From the NCBI RefSeq assembly GCF_018446385.1, contig NC_055998.1, positions 76,440,744 through 76,504,743 on the forward strand: 64,000 bases of DNA, in the 5' to 3' direction. Position numbers and translations under genes: made by a program. This document shows positions 33,982 to 45,790 of this stretch, piece by piece. This stretch comes from Zingiber officinale. Lineage: Eukaryota > Streptophyta > Magnoliopsida > Zingiberales > Zingiberaceae. The number at the start of each line of letters is the position of its first letter. Positions within the stretch are counted from its first letter, which is position 1. Below the pieces are notes generated by a model. The model was not told the origin of the DNA. It saw only the letters and a list, made by a program, of their open reading frames with translations, and searched no databases.

Positions 33982-35030
33982 TGTTGAATCTTCGTTGACA
34001 TATAAGAGGAGGTGAATTGCTTGCAATAGAAAGTTGCACCTTTCTCGATTTTTGGACTTTAGTTAGCACCCACACTTGTAAATTAAGATAAAACAAGTGT
34101 ATAAAAGAAATAGAAGACTACCTATTTACTTGGTTCACAATCGGGGAGGTTGGTAATCCAAGGTAGAAGTAAGCACTAGCAAGAATCTCCTTCTTTAACA
34201 AGGTCGAAGGCGAAGAAGCCCCGTACAATGGTTTACAACTCAAAAAGTAGCAAAACATACTTGGAAATTGAATACAAATGTTGTTTTTGAGTTAGAGGGC
34301 ATCTCCTTTTTTTTATAGTGCCCAAACACTTTTTACCGTTAGTGTGTAGTACTAGAGGCACCTTAGTTGAGCTCGAGGTACCTCCAGATCAACAAAACTT
34401 ATTCGATCAAGGCTAATCTGTCCAACGGTTCTGGATGCATGGATGTATCTCTGTTCCATCTGAGGTGCCTCCAGTGAGTGGTCGTTACTGTGGCTAAGTT
34501 TTTTGCATAGGTGCCTCCATTCCATCGAGGCGCCTCCTTGCCTTGTCAGCTGAGGTGCCTCTAGTCCTTTCTGGGGTAGAGGTAAACCAGATCACCCGAG
34601 GTGCCTTCAGTCCAGCGAGGCGCCTTGGGTCTTCAAGGCAGAACCCTTCATTCCAAGGTCAACCTCCGAGTTGACCTTTTCTAGACTTTTGCTCCTATGG
34701 GTGATGGTTCCGATAGTCTAGAGTTAAGCTTACATGAACCCAACTCCGATCTTCTCCTCCAGGAGGCTTCCTCCCTATCTTCTCATCCTTCAAACCGCCG
34801 CGTGTGCCATTCTCTCTCCACCAATGTATTCTTCCGGAGCTTCTCATCCCTCGGATGCACCGAGCCGTTGATCACTTTCTTTGCTATCATTCTCATCCAC
34901 TGTGTCTTTCATTCTACTTCTTGTGTTCCTAAACTTTTGTGCACTTAGACACAAGACATTAAAAATAAACAGAACCTAACTTAACTTGGTTGATTATATT
35001 AAAATCATCCCAAGGTACTTATACTTCATA
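33982..35030 (-). mobile_element. 5' LTR of element Z
   Basis: Plus-strand edge TGTTGAATCTTCG. The far part (GTGCACTTAGACACAAG, GAACCTAACTTAACTTGG) matches the reverse complement of the X LTR start, so Z belongs to the same superfamily branch as X. A minus-strand TATA-like stretch is near 34,313. The outer end is approximate and no second LTR was found. Confidence 0.55.
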
Positions 35031-35154
35031 CTTAATCGGACTTCATTCAATTGCACTCCTCAGTTTGACTTGAAGGAGAGACATTTGATGGGATCCAAAT
35101 TGTTTCTCGAGTACCTGCTCTAGGTGCCTAGTTTTAACAGTCCACTTAGTATCA

Positions 35155-35295
35155 TAATTGAGTTCCACTAAACATCAGGATTGAGTTCCAGCGAGCATCA
35201 AGATTGGGTTCCACCGAGCATCACAATTGGGTTCCACCGAGTTTCAGGATTGAGTTCCACCGAGAATTAGGATTGGGTTCCACCGAGCATCAAAT
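35155..35295 (+). repeat. 23-bp minisatellite
   Basis: Units like GGGTTCCACCGAGCATCACAATT. GTTCCA recurs at 35,162, 35,185, 35,208, 35,231, 35,254 and 35,277, an exact 23-bp period. Confidence 0.9.
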
Positions 35296-35337
35296 CAACT
35301 CCCACCTAGTGTTTAGGCTTTGAAGCTTCTAGTTGGA

Positions 35338-35600
35338 AATACGTGACACTTTTTGAATGGATAAAAGGGTAGTGGTTGTCAAATTTGGTCCCTCCGACTG
35401 TCTTCTCTCTAATACATAATAATTCGTGAATGGAGAAGTCAATAGTGGATGTTAGATCTGACCCCCTAAATGTCTTCCCTCTAATACGAGCAAGCATTGA
35501 ATGGAGAGCCAATAGTAGATGTCAAATCTGATTTCCTAAAAGCCTTTTCTCCAATACGTGGCGATTAATGAATGAAGAAGCGATTAACAACTGTTAGAGA
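35338..35600 (+). repeat. 72-bp minisatellite
   Basis: AATACG-like starts at 35,338, 35,411, 35,483 and 35,553, each followed by GAATGGA..AGTAG.TGTCA.AT.TG and ending CTTCTCTCT. There are about 3.5 copies. It adjoins the 23-bp array. Confidence 0.8.
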
Positions 35601-35929
35601 CGGTTCCTTCACTAACTCATACGAGAAGAAGTGAGTGTGGAATATCCAACTTGGAGATGCTTTCTGGGCAACTATACAAGTACCTAGAGGAGGAAGTTAT
35701 AAGTGCTTATGATAATTTTCTTGTTTTTGTAAACAGAGGCAACTGTTCTTAACTAAGTTCTCTTATTATTTTTCTCTACTTCTTCTTTCTCCTTGTTTAT
35801 CGATGACTGATATAAACGTCGAAGGGACTATATCGATAAACTATCTCAAATCCTAACTTGTATTCTTTCTCAGGTTGTTGGATTTTGAGAGATTAAAAGC
35901 TAATCCAACTTTATGGAGAGGAGTTAAAG
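35601..35929 (+). mobile_element. Decayed gypsy-like LTR end
   Basis: The stretch TCGATGACTGATATAAACGTCGAAGG (from about 35,800) resembles TGGTGACTGATTTGAACGTCGGAGG at about 39,571-39,595 in another gypsy-like LTR. With the two minisatellites it may be one old LTR. Boundaries are unclear. The last five bases are the TAAAG duplication of the next element. Confidence 0.35.
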
Positions 35930-38427
35930 TGTAAAATACCGAAAATAGGCGAATATTAATAAGGGAATTTTTCGGAATTTTTGAAAATTTTTTGGGAATT
36001 TTTTGGAGATCGTATGGATGAGTTCACGAGGATAAAACTGGGCCCCGGGAAAGTCTGTTTAAGGTACCCCATTTAAGTGAGGAAAAGTTATTTTTCTTTT
36101 TCTTTTTATTTTCTTTTTCTTTTACTCTTATTTCTTTCCTCCCCCGCCGAATCTGTGTGTGCCCTAATCCCTTGACGCTGTCTCCTCCTAACCGGCGCCG
36201 CACTTCTCCTCCTCCTCCTTCTTCTTCTTTCCTCTCTTCCTCCGCCGGTTCTTACCTTCCTCTCCTCTGGCCGACCATTTTCCCTCTACTCTTCCTTTCT
36301 CTTCTCCTCTACGCGCCGACACGAGCCGTTCCGGCGCTTCTGCCTCTGCCCTAGAGCCGGCAGACGACGCCTCTTCCTCTCTTCCGGCAGAGCATAACCA
36401 ACACTGACGCTCTTCGTTCTTCCCTCTACGCCTCTGCCGACCATTGGATTGGGCAAATCTAGCCTCTGCCCTGAACTCTGCTCCGGTGCCCTTTGTGCCC
36501 TAGACCGTCGACTCATGGTCTCTTCATCGCGATACCAGCCGACCTTCTCTCGCCATTGATCATTGCTCTAGTTCACCACCACCATGGCTTTGTGGAGGAG
36601 GTTACAAATCTGGTCTTGTTCTGTCGAGGAGATTAGTCATTGGTGGATAGCTACTTATGTTGTTTAGGGAAGTTAAGCAGAATGGTGTGTTCTGCTATTG
36701 TAGTTCTGTCGAGGAGATTAGCCATTGGTGGATAGCTGCTGCCACCAGCATCCTTAAAGCGACAGCAATTTCAAACAGAGATGGGAGGTAATATGAAGGT
36801 AAGATCTCTAAATTAAGAGGTTAATCACTAGTGATTATGTCTTATGCAGATCTTGGATCTAATCTAAGATTGGGTTAGATCCGAATTAATTAGTTAACTG
36901 AGATTAATAGATGAAATAGGGTTTTCTAACCCTAATTGGAATTGAGTTGGTTATCTAAATTATAGTATAGTGGATTGATTATATCATGTTGTTATAGGAC
37001 TGTGATTCGAGACGGGCGTCTCGACATTGGATTGGTTTGATTCGATCTACATTGGAGGCGGGTACCTTGACTTATCTTTTTGATATGTCATGTTGATATA
37101 TCATGTTGATATGTAGTAATAGCCTTTAGTAATAATTATGTACTTGTTTTTCACTACCGGATACTTGATACATGCTTGTTTGCTCACCGACATGCATTTT
37201 ATGCTAGTACCCACATGATATATATATGCTAGAGGTAGTGACATACCATTATGTTCAGACCTAGGTTTTGATATCCTATCTAACGCGTACTTTAGATCTT
37301 CGTATTTGACCATCGATATTACCGGTACTCATTTTATATATATGGATATTATCTCTACATGCTATACGTCATACATCACATTGCATTGCTGTCGCGATTG
37401 CCTCACTATGGTTGAGCACATCGCTATGATTACATCACCATTGGATTAGTGGTATATCGAGCGGTGTGTGCTCCGTTTACTGGCTTGTGGTCAGCTTTGG
37501 CGCCTGCCTGTCTACCAGTTCTTTCTGTTTGGCTCTCCGGCATTTAGTGTAGCAAACGATGGCCGACGGCCGGTTGACTGGTGGCTCCGCTGGTCGTGAC
37601 TCGTGTGGTACCAAATGAGATACCTCCAGAGACGGAGCAGGGTACTGAGCATTGAGCTCCGGGGCTTAGATCGAGGAGGTGATGAGCTCCCAATCCAACC
37701 TCACTCATCGTGGAGTAGTGATGGTACGTGCGTTGCACACTCACCCACTCCACTCACACCGTAGAGATGGAGAGCGTCGACCGTGACCGGAACTGTGACA
37801 CATCATCGTCATGCATCGATACGCTATGTGTTTATGCCTGTCACTATGCTTTGTCATTTGATGGATGTACATGTTGGACATGCGATGTTGTGGATTTACA
37901 CTTCCATCTAACGATCTAATTATTATAGGTGGCCTGATGAGATGAATCTTTAGCCTTTCTATCATTTCCTTCTTTGTTCGTTGGTACTCGTTATTACTAT
38001 TTGTTATAGTTTACTATACATGTCAACTAGGTATCTGAGTTGTTGAACCGTGGACATTATATCTTTCTGAGGTTGTTTATGGTGTCGCTTGGAGTATTCT
38101 CGATTCTGGTCCCACGTCACATCGAAAACTTATCGTATCTTATGTTTTGTTTGTTTATGTATCCGATTGTTTAGTAGTGTTTGTGTGGTGATGTTGTTTT
38201 TGGTATTTTGTATTGGTTGTTGGTGTGTGCCTACCAGGCTACTATTGTTTATATTTTCTGTTGCTTTTCCATCAGTTGGTTTTTGTTCCCATAGGATGAT
38301 GATATATATATTGTGGAGTACTTAAATGAGGATGGGTGATGTATCGTAGAAATGCTTCAGATTGTCACTCGTACAAGGAAGGTGCTGCCGAAATTTTTTC
38401 GGACAGGGACTTTCTCGGGGCGTGACA
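35930..38427 (+). mobile_element. Solo LTR, Del/Tekay-like gypsy (D2)
   Basis: 2,498 bp, starts TGTAAAATACCG, ends CTCGGGGCGTGACA. It is flanked by a perfect 5-bp duplication TAAAG (35,925-35,929 and 38,428-38,432). No primer site, polypurine tract or internal domain lies beside or within it, so it is a solo LTR left by LTR-LTR recombination. The length and ends suit long-LTR gypsy lineages. A CT- and GC-rich block with Pro/Ser-rich frames (36,140-36,560) and a TATA-less region around 37,400-37,750 are inside. Confidence 0.8.
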
Positions 38428-38432
38428 TAAAG

Positions 38433-38794
38433 CTAGTAGAAAAAGATGCTATCAATATTATTAAATTTTTAATTCAAAATTTGAAATTATTTTAAACTTG
38501 TATATTTTTAAGTCTGAGTAGTTATTAAATTTGTTATTTTAATTTTTTCATGTAAAAAAAGTATTTATTTATTTATAAATTTAATAAAAAACTTTATATT
38601 CATAAATTTAATTCGTGAATAATATTCATAAAAAATATAATCTTTAGAGTTTGTTAATTTATTTTAATAATTTTTTAATATTAGATGATATAAAGATATG
38701 CTAAAAATTAAATAGGGGGTAAAAATTATGAAGCGATAAAAAACCTTGGGTAATAAAATATCAATGGATATTCAACTTGTTGAATTTGGATTAT
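38433..38794. other. AT-rich sequence, no feature seen
   Basis: No gene, repeat or element end was recognised. Confidence 0.45.
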
Positions 38795-39712
38795 TAGTGA
38801 TGCGATTATGATGAGGGGCATATCCTGTACAAGATAGTTATCACAATGGAGATCAAAGTTAAGACAATCAACGTTCAAATATTATTGGCTGGTTGGGCGA
38901 TCATGCTCCGACCGGGGGAGAAGGTTCCGGTCCGATTTCGCGTTCGACACGGGGGAGGTGTCAAATGACCAACATTCAATGGATTATTGGACGTCGAATG
39001 GAGGAGGAGACGAGGTGTAGAAGCCGGGCCGAGCGGCTACCCCGCTTGGTCAGACAGCAGAGCTCGACATTGGAAGAGTTCAACTTCGGCCGAGCGACTA
39101 CCCCGCTCGGCCTGGTAGCAAGTTTCGACAGTGGTAGAGTGGAACTTCGGTCGAGTGGACACACGCGTAGTAGTAGCGAGGTTCTGGCCGACCGGACGGG
39201 ACACTAGAGCGGTGAAATTTCGGCCGAGCGGTCAACTCACTTGGCCTAGCAGTACACTCCCTCTGATATCCATCGACATCCTTTTAGGAATTGGTGCCGC
39301 CGACACCGGACATGAATAGCCAGAAGATCGTACGGCGAAAGTTTCCACTGTCACTTCAGAGATATGCTCGGTCTGTTAAGGTACTTTGTTAAATATACTT
39401 TACTGACAAGTCTTTTCAGGTAAAACTTTGGAGCGCGTGCTCATCTTGGGGAGCGTGCATGTGCACTACAGGAGCTCTATATAAAGGGAGTCCAAGCATC
39501 GATGATGGTATGCGATATTCACTGTTTGCGCTACAGTCTTCTTATTGCTCCGCCTTATATTTTATCGTTGGTGACTGATTTGAACGTCGGAGGACCAACG
39601 TGGGGACCCCTTCCCTGGCTCGACACTGATATCATCTGTGTTGTAGGTCTGAGCGGAATTTACAGACAGTCAACGGAAGCGTCATATCTCTAACTTTCTA
39701 TCGTCGGACATG
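38795..39712 (+). mobile_element. Tat-like gypsy LTR (solo or fragment)
   Basis: Contains a TATA box (TATATAAAG at 39,478-39,486) followed by TTGGTGACTGATTTGAACGTCGGAGG, GGGGACCCCTTCCCTGGC and a terminal GTCGGACATGAACA. The order of TATA, then the CGTCGGAGG/ACCCCTTCC block, is shared with the T1 and T2 LTRs. The start (TGATGCGATTATG) is a guess. The repeated GGCCGAGCGG/CCCGCTCGG text is typical of the T family too. Confidence 0.5.
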
Positions 39713-40483
39713 AACAATTAGTTTATATCTTTATTTATAAATATCTAAATAAATAAATAAATAAATAAATTTAAAATTTCATGGATAATTTCTCTCCCGG
39801 TAAAATCAACTATTTTTATTTGAAACAATATTAAATAATATTATACACTTCTAATTATTGGCAGGTACTTTTTCTCAGTTTACATTTCAAAATTGAATTT
39901 CACGTTGGCGGTGAATTAAAAGATAAATTTTTCTTAACATATAGTTGACTAAAAAATACATAGATCACAAATGCTATCCGATTTACCAATCCCTTAAATT
40001 GGATAGTACCAACTAAACATTAAAAAAAAAACAATTGTTAAATAATACAATATCATCCTGTTCCACCTTGAACACGCTTTAAATGATTTATAAACTTAAA
40101 CATATATTTTTTATTATTTAATATTAATTTAAATGCCGAAATTTCTCTATGATATAATCAATATTAATATGATCAAAAGAAGGGGAAAATTATTATTATT
40201 TTCTCGATATAATAATTTTATTTAACTTAAGTCATTTTATTTTAACATATTATAATAATCATATTTTTTTTACCCAATTAATCCGTAGACGAACCTTCTC
40301 CTTATTCATCTATCAAATAAATTCAACACATAAATTATGCACACTCTTAGAGTCTACCTCCAAAATATTTATCCTATTTAAATTTTAAACTCTAATCTTA
40401 TTATTATTATTATTATTATTATTAAATATTTTGATATTTTTTTTAAAAAATATATATATATATATATATAAAGATAATAAGAA
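39713..40483. other. AT-rich upstream region with microsatellites
   Basis: (AAAT)n near 39,745-39,770, (ATT)n at about 40,399-40,424 and (TA)n at about 40,450-40,470. No gene is seen. This is probably genuine 5' flank of the host gene. Confidence 0.6.
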
Positions 40484-40551
40484 ATGGTTCTTATATTTTT
40501 ATCCTTAAAAATTTATCTACGGAAGAGAGTTAAAAGTGATTTTCTTTCTTC

Positions 40552-40558
40552 TATAAAT
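40552..40558 (+). promoter_or_regulatory. TATA box of the host gene
   Basis: TATAAAT about 195 bp before the ATG, followed by a CT-rich leader (CTTCTGTCTCTCTCTCCCTC) typical of plant 5' UTRs. Confidence 0.5.
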
Positions 40559-40751
40559 TTACGGGATTCTCTCTGCGTCTTCATGGTTATTTACTCCCTT
40601 CTGTCTCTCTCTCCCTCTTTCTTTGGCGTCTGGCGTAACGGATTTGCTTCGACGAAATTGATCGGGATTTGCGTGAAGGAGAGGAGGACGAAGGGGTTTC
40701 ACCTTCCCGATCGATCTCGCTTGCTCTCCTCGCTGCTTCTCCGTCGAAGCC

Positions 40752-40910
40752 ATGTCGAGGAAGCGGAAATCGGACGCGTCGGGACTCGACGAGGCGGATC
40801 GCACGCTGTACTCCACCTTCTGCGGTGCAGCCAATTCGCTGTCGCAGCTCTACACGCAGGCCATGAACCAGCAGAAGGTCTCCTTCCAGGCCGGAGAGCG
40901 CCATGCGCTG
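40752..40910 (+). CDS. First coding exon of a conserved plant protein (DUF4588/HAPSTR1-like, tentative)
   Basis: 53 codons from an ATG in good plant context (GAAGCCATGTCG). They encode MSRKRKSDASGLDEADRTLY, then STFCGAANSLSQLYTQAMNQ and QKVSFQAGERHAL. The exon ends in phase 0 at CGCTG, followed by GTTAGC, a usable 5' splice site. From memory this is the N-terminus of a small plant protein family often labelled, probably wrongly, 'holocarboxylase synthetase'. The LY..F..AA...LY pattern resembles the animal HAPSTR1/C16orf72 (DUF4588) region. It is a basic N-terminus followed by a helical segment, with no signal peptide. The normal continuation is not found in the next 1.6 kb, where W begins. 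Downstream exons are either beyond the window or lost. Confidence 0.7.
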
Positions 40911-42531
40911 GTTAGCCCCTTTCCCTTTTTAATCTCCCTGCCCGCAGAACCCGTCGATCGAAGCTGATTTTTAGAATCTTGTGACAAAAACTGAGCTAGA
41001 ATGAGTCTATTTTTTTTCCCATTGATCTCTCTCGATGATTAGATACATGTAATCGTTCCAGTAGCAATTTTTTAAACAATAGTAGGAAGTGGAGCGATAG
41101 AGAAGATATCATGGGACGACGATTCTATTTCCCAAGACACGAGTTGCGTGCAAATGGCCATTTCAGAGACCGGGAATTTATCTTAGTTTGATTACATATC
41201 TCAATTCCTTCTATATCCCTTTTGTCAAACCAACAAGGGTTCCATTTGCTCAATTGTCCATGACAATGGTTACTAGATACGAATACTTTGTTAAAAATCA
41301 CATAGACCTTGAACATATTGGGCAATCTAGAAGGTATGTGTAAACTAGTCTATAGTTTCTTCTAGCAAATGGTTGTGAAGTGATATATCACAATCAGTCA
41401 GAGCATGGAAAGGAAGGAACCACCTTGATTGGAGATCAAGTATAGATGAGTTTGTTCAAAAGTTCAACTTTCTGTTTAATTTAATCCCAGAAAATTGAGA
41501 ATATTTCTCAATATACTCACAAGTCTTCCTTCTCCAATGTTGCTTGCACAATTCTATTAGTCCTTTATTGGGCGATGCCCAAGGTCTATAGGATGCTCGA
41601 TTGAATTAGGCTCTTGAGGGGCTTATCTGGTTTACAAACCTGAGAGGAAACAAGAAGGTACCAACCAAGCAATTGCTAAGCAAAACAATAAATTGACTTT
41701 ATCCAGAAAGAAGAAAAGCAACCTCACCTATATCTCAAGGGCAGGAGCTTTGTGATGGTTTCTGCAGTGATTCCTTTTGTTTCTTCCTTCTGAAAATTCA
41801 TTGAATGATTTTGGGGGCTGGGAAAAGTAATTTTCCAAAAAGATGCCAGTTTGACTCTAGTTGAGAGGCGTAAAGTCGAGAGTTGATGCCATTCTTATGA
41901 TTTCCATCTGATTGAAATTTGTTTGTTGTGAATGTTTGCTGGGTTGATATTCCTCACAAGGTCAAGTACTTGGGGAGCACTTGAGAGTATTATTTGCAAT
42001 AGAAGTGAGACCTTGACAATTTTCTCCATTCATTTTGGAAGTTCTTGTAAGGGCATGAGGCTATCCGTTCACACATATGATGCCATATACTGAGCCAGTC
42101 AATTTTGCACACAGTCTCTGTTCCATGACCAATCAAGCGAGACATTCTCAGTTTGTCTCTTTATTAAATGCTTATCTTAAAGGGCAGTGATCTTATTGAG
42201 CTTTCTAAGACTCTGAGACTTACCCAAATCTAGCCAATGTGGACCAAGTATTTGTTAGGATCTTGAACGCAAAACAACACAAGTGCAGCGTCATGTTATC
42301 AAGATCCTTTTTAGAAGATTCATGTGAAGAAAATCGTATACTAGTTGAATTGAGAGTTCTATCTTTGTTGCGTAAACACGAACTCCTAACAACAACTTTA
42401 TTTTGGTGGATCTCAGCACGAACAAGTGTTCGTGCCTATCCACACGAACAAGTTCCGTCTGTCTCACGAACTTACAAACTTGGAGAAGAAGAGCCACCTA
42501 AGGTTGTGCTAGCAACCAACGAAGGGGTCTC
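40911..42531 (+). other. Putative intron 1 sequence
   Basis: Begins GTTAGCCCC. No continuing exon, pol domain or RNA was recognised. A 9-bp perfect palindrome (GCACGAACA-AG-TGTTCGTGC) lies at 42,416-42,435. The stretch from about 42,250 may belong to another unknown repeat. W starts at 42,532. Confidence 0.45.
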
Positions 42532-43944
42532 TGTTGGTGCAATTTTCCTAAGTCAAGGTTGGCTAAGTTTGAATTGGCTCAAGCTTGAGTTGTAATATGC
42601 GAGTTTCGATGACAATATATAAAGATTATTTTGACAATGTATGAAGATTGCAAGAGCAATCGTCCATTTGGGGAGATTGGTCAAGATTTACTAGTTTAAT
42701 GTGAAGAAGAGTCAAGTAGGTCAAGGTTGACCCTTTGATCAAACATCAAAACCTAAGGCACCCAGACTACACCAACAAGGAAGTCTTGGTGAGTAAAGCT
42801 AAGCAGTAGAAATCTAGGTGGGTCATGGTTGACTGAACATCTAGTGAGTGAAAGTCCAAGTGGGTCATGGATGATAAGACGCTTGGCATGGGATGGTAAT
42901 CCAAGTGGGTCAAGGAGGACCGGACATTTAGCATACGGAGAAAAGTCCAAGTGGGGGTCAAAGGATTGACCGGACATTTGGTGACGAAGTCCCAACAGGT
43001 CAAGGTTGACCGGATGTTGAGTTTGAGAACCCTATACTTAAGTTACGCAAGTTGGGGTTGGTCAAGTTGATCAGGAGATCAATTGAACTAGAGCCCAATC
43101 GATCAGTCGATCAATTGGGAGAGTGTTACGAGAAAAAGGGGTCCAATCGATCGATTGAGAGACATTCTCGCGAGCACAGAGAGGTTCTCAGTCGATCAGC
43201 TGATCGATTGGGCACCGCCAATCGATCTGCCGATCGATTGGAGTTGGATTTCTCGCGAGGTTGCGAGAAAGCTTGAATCGATCAGTCAATCGATTCAGAG
43301 TATTTCTAGTGAGAGCACAGAGACACTTTGAATCCATCGGTCGATCGATTCAAGGCTCCCCAATCGATCAGCCGATCGATTGGGATATGACCGTTGCGCA
43401 GGTAGCGAGCTTTGGACAGTTGGGATTGCGCAGATCTGATGTGACAATCAATTGGGAGCAGACCCAATCGATTGGTAGCCCTAGGAGTGCAGAGTATAAA
43501 GTCGTTGGTGAGCAATCTTCTCCGCAAGTCTTCACACAATCTTCTCCGCTACTGCTCGTCAGACTTAGAGCTTTGGAAGATAAGTGTTGTTGTACTTTCC
43601 AACTTGTCTAAAGGCATCTACAAACTACAAGAGATCAAACAAAAACGTTTTTCTGTTGTATTGTCATGTATTTACTTTTTGTTTTGAATTGTATGCTTGT
43701 GTGAGTTTGTACGGGGTTTCTCCACCTCCAGATTGTTAGAAGGAGTGTTTTTGTTAGTGGAGAGTGTGCTTGTATGTGGATCCTTGGATTAGTCACCTCA
43801 TTTTGAGGTGGATACCAAGTAAATCTCCTGTGTTAGCATTGTGAGTTTGTTGTGAGGTTTTCCGCTGCATATCATCTTTTTCAACGCAAGCAAACAAGCA
43901 AGACGAGCTATTCACCCCCCTCTAGCTCCTGAAGTGACCCAACA
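42532..43944 (+). mobile_element. 5' LTR of element W
   Basis: 1,413 bp with inverted ends TGTTGG and CCAACA. A primer site follows 2 bp later. A TATA box (TATAAAG, 43,495-43,501) lies about 450 bp before the end. The early part (GTGAGTGAAAGTCCAAGTGGGTCA) is distantly like the Y minisatellite. W continues to 53,508 with T1 inserted, and its 3' LTR is not in the window. Confidence 0.8.
43080..43475. repeat. Array of CGATCGAT-type imperfect palindromes
   Basis: Repeated words such as CAATCGATCAGTCGATCAAT, GATCAGCCGATCGATTGGG and GAATCGATCAGTCAATCGAT. Each is nearly self-complementary. A related set is at 53,115-53,310 in the W interior. Confidence 0.7.
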
Positions 43945-43946
43945 AG

Positions 43947-43958
43947 TGATATCAGAGC
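43947..43958 (+). other. Primer binding site of W
   Basis: TGATATCAGAGC, one change from the iMet primer site. Confidence 0.7.
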
Positions 43959-44026
43959 GAAGTCGCTCTTCACCGGACGCATCGCCAGAAGGGCAACGAG
44001 CTAGAGGAAAAAGAAGTTGAAGCCGA

Positions 44027-45790
44027 ATTCAAAGTCAAAGATTTCATCAAAAGATCTCTACTTCAAATGAATTTTTGAGTTGGACTCGGATTCGACACAA
44101 GGGTGCCTCCACTATTCACATCAACAAGTTTCGATCTTTGGAAGTTAAGGATCGAGAATTTCTTCGTGGTGGAGATAGAGTAATAATTTGCTTTAATGGA
44201 GGTTTTGAAACTTCAACAAATGGCAAAGGCAAGCTCATCAAGAAAGATAAATGAAACAAGGAGGAAACCCAAAGATGTGAGACAAATGACAAAATGACCA
44301 AGTTATTGATCAATTTATTGCCTAGCAACATCTTAAGGAAAATTGGAGATTACAAGGATGTCAAGGAGCTTTGGAACAAATTGGCAAGAATCCATGAAAA
44401 GACCTTCACTACACCAAATCAAGAGAAATCTAAAGAGGGCAACTCTTTGGATCAAGAAGAAAAAGTAGAGGACTCCGATGTTGAGAGGCGCTCAACATCG
44501 GAAGAAGAAGAAATTCAAGAAGCTTCATCCTCAATGGAGTACAACGAAAAAGGCAAAGAGGGAGCATGCTCTTTGTTGTATGTGCAAGAGAATGAAGATG
44601 AAGAGACCTTTGCCTCTAGGATTGAGGGGAAGCGTGGAGCATTAATGCCGGATCAAGAAGAAGTCTCTTCATCCGGATCAAATGGAGAAAGTGCCAACAA
44701 TCAAAGGTATAGAGATTTCAATTTATAAGAATAAAGATCACATTATTTGCTTTTAGTGTAGGGAGAAAGGACATTACAAGAGTAAGTGCCCTAAGTTGAC
44801 CAAGAAGAAAAGTCAATCGGCACCGAAGGGTAAGGAGAAGCCCAAAAAGGTTGACCTCATGGTACGCAAAGGCAAGGAACACATCGTATGTTTCTTGTGC
44901 AATCAAAAAGGACATTATCAAAGTCAATGTCCTAAGGGGAGCAAATCAACTAAGATCAAAGGAGGAAGCACAAGCCAAGGGGGAGCTCTTAAGAGCAAAA
45001 CCAAGGTATCATTTATTGAACCAATTTCTCTAAATTATGATAAAAAGCATGCTAGTTCTAACTTTTATCATTCCAGTGCTATTTATCATGAAAATAGGAA
45101 GCATGATAGGATTAGGGAAAAACATGTAGCATTTCATGCCAAGACCGCCTCACCTAAGGCTAGAAAGATAGATAACAACTTAGGCAATAACTCCAAGGAT
45201 TTTAGATACATGCCTAAGAAAAAGAAAAATCAATGTTTTAATGAAAAATCTAAGGTTGAGGAATTATGAAAAGAAAATCAAGTCTTGAGATCAAGACTTG
45301 ACAAATTATAGAGGACTTTTAGGAAAATCACAAATGAAAAACAAGGGTCCAAAAATAAAAACCTAGGTTAGGAATACAAATGTCATCCTATGGCCATAGA
45401 GGTTTGGGATACAAACCTAAGGTTGAAGAATGTGAACTTGTACCATAGGGTTCCATATAGTTATGGAACTAATCTTAGGTCTAGGGGTCAAGTCAAAGAT
45501 ACAAGGGAAGTTATCCCTAGAAGTATTTTAGAAAAGACCAATATGACTAAGGCTTTAAAGAAGCCTAAGAAAGTCACCAATGAGATCACAAGGGAGGTTA
45601 TCCCTAGAGTTAACCTAGAGGAGTCTAGCATGACCAAAGCTTTTAAGAAGCTTAGGAAGGTTATGAGGAAGGTAACTAGGGAAGTTATCCCTATTGAATT
45701 ACCTGTCACACCCAAGGAGCACTAATCGATTTTGGGTTCCTAAGAGTGGTTCTCTATACTCTAGATGGGTTTAGAGAGTGTCAACTCCAA
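44027..45790 (+). pseudogene. gag pseudogene of element W
   Basis: Several frames together recover a copia-type Gag. The first part reads TSFDLWKLRIENFFVVEIE (about 44,129-44,185) before a stop. An intact UBN2-like block (44,294-44,728) contains LLINLLPSNILRKIGDYK and ELWNKLARIHEK, then an acidic linker. After a +1 shift at 44,729 come two CCHC knuckles, CF-stop-CREKGHYKSKC and CFLCNQKGHYQSQC. The C-terminal part (to 45,725) has a REVIPR-containing unit repeated about three times, and FWVPKS follows. At least one frameshift and three stops make it inactive. Its closest relative here is the A gag. Confidence 0.75.

Noticed and set aside
35155..35295. Possible CRISPR-like array (regular 23-bp spacing)
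   Set aside because: It is a plain tandem minisatellite with no unique spacers, in a plant nuclear context.
40484..40915. 143-residue frame starting 268 bp upstream of the host ATG
   Set aside because: It runs through the promoter and CT-rich leader. The recognisable protein is in another frame starting at 40,752.
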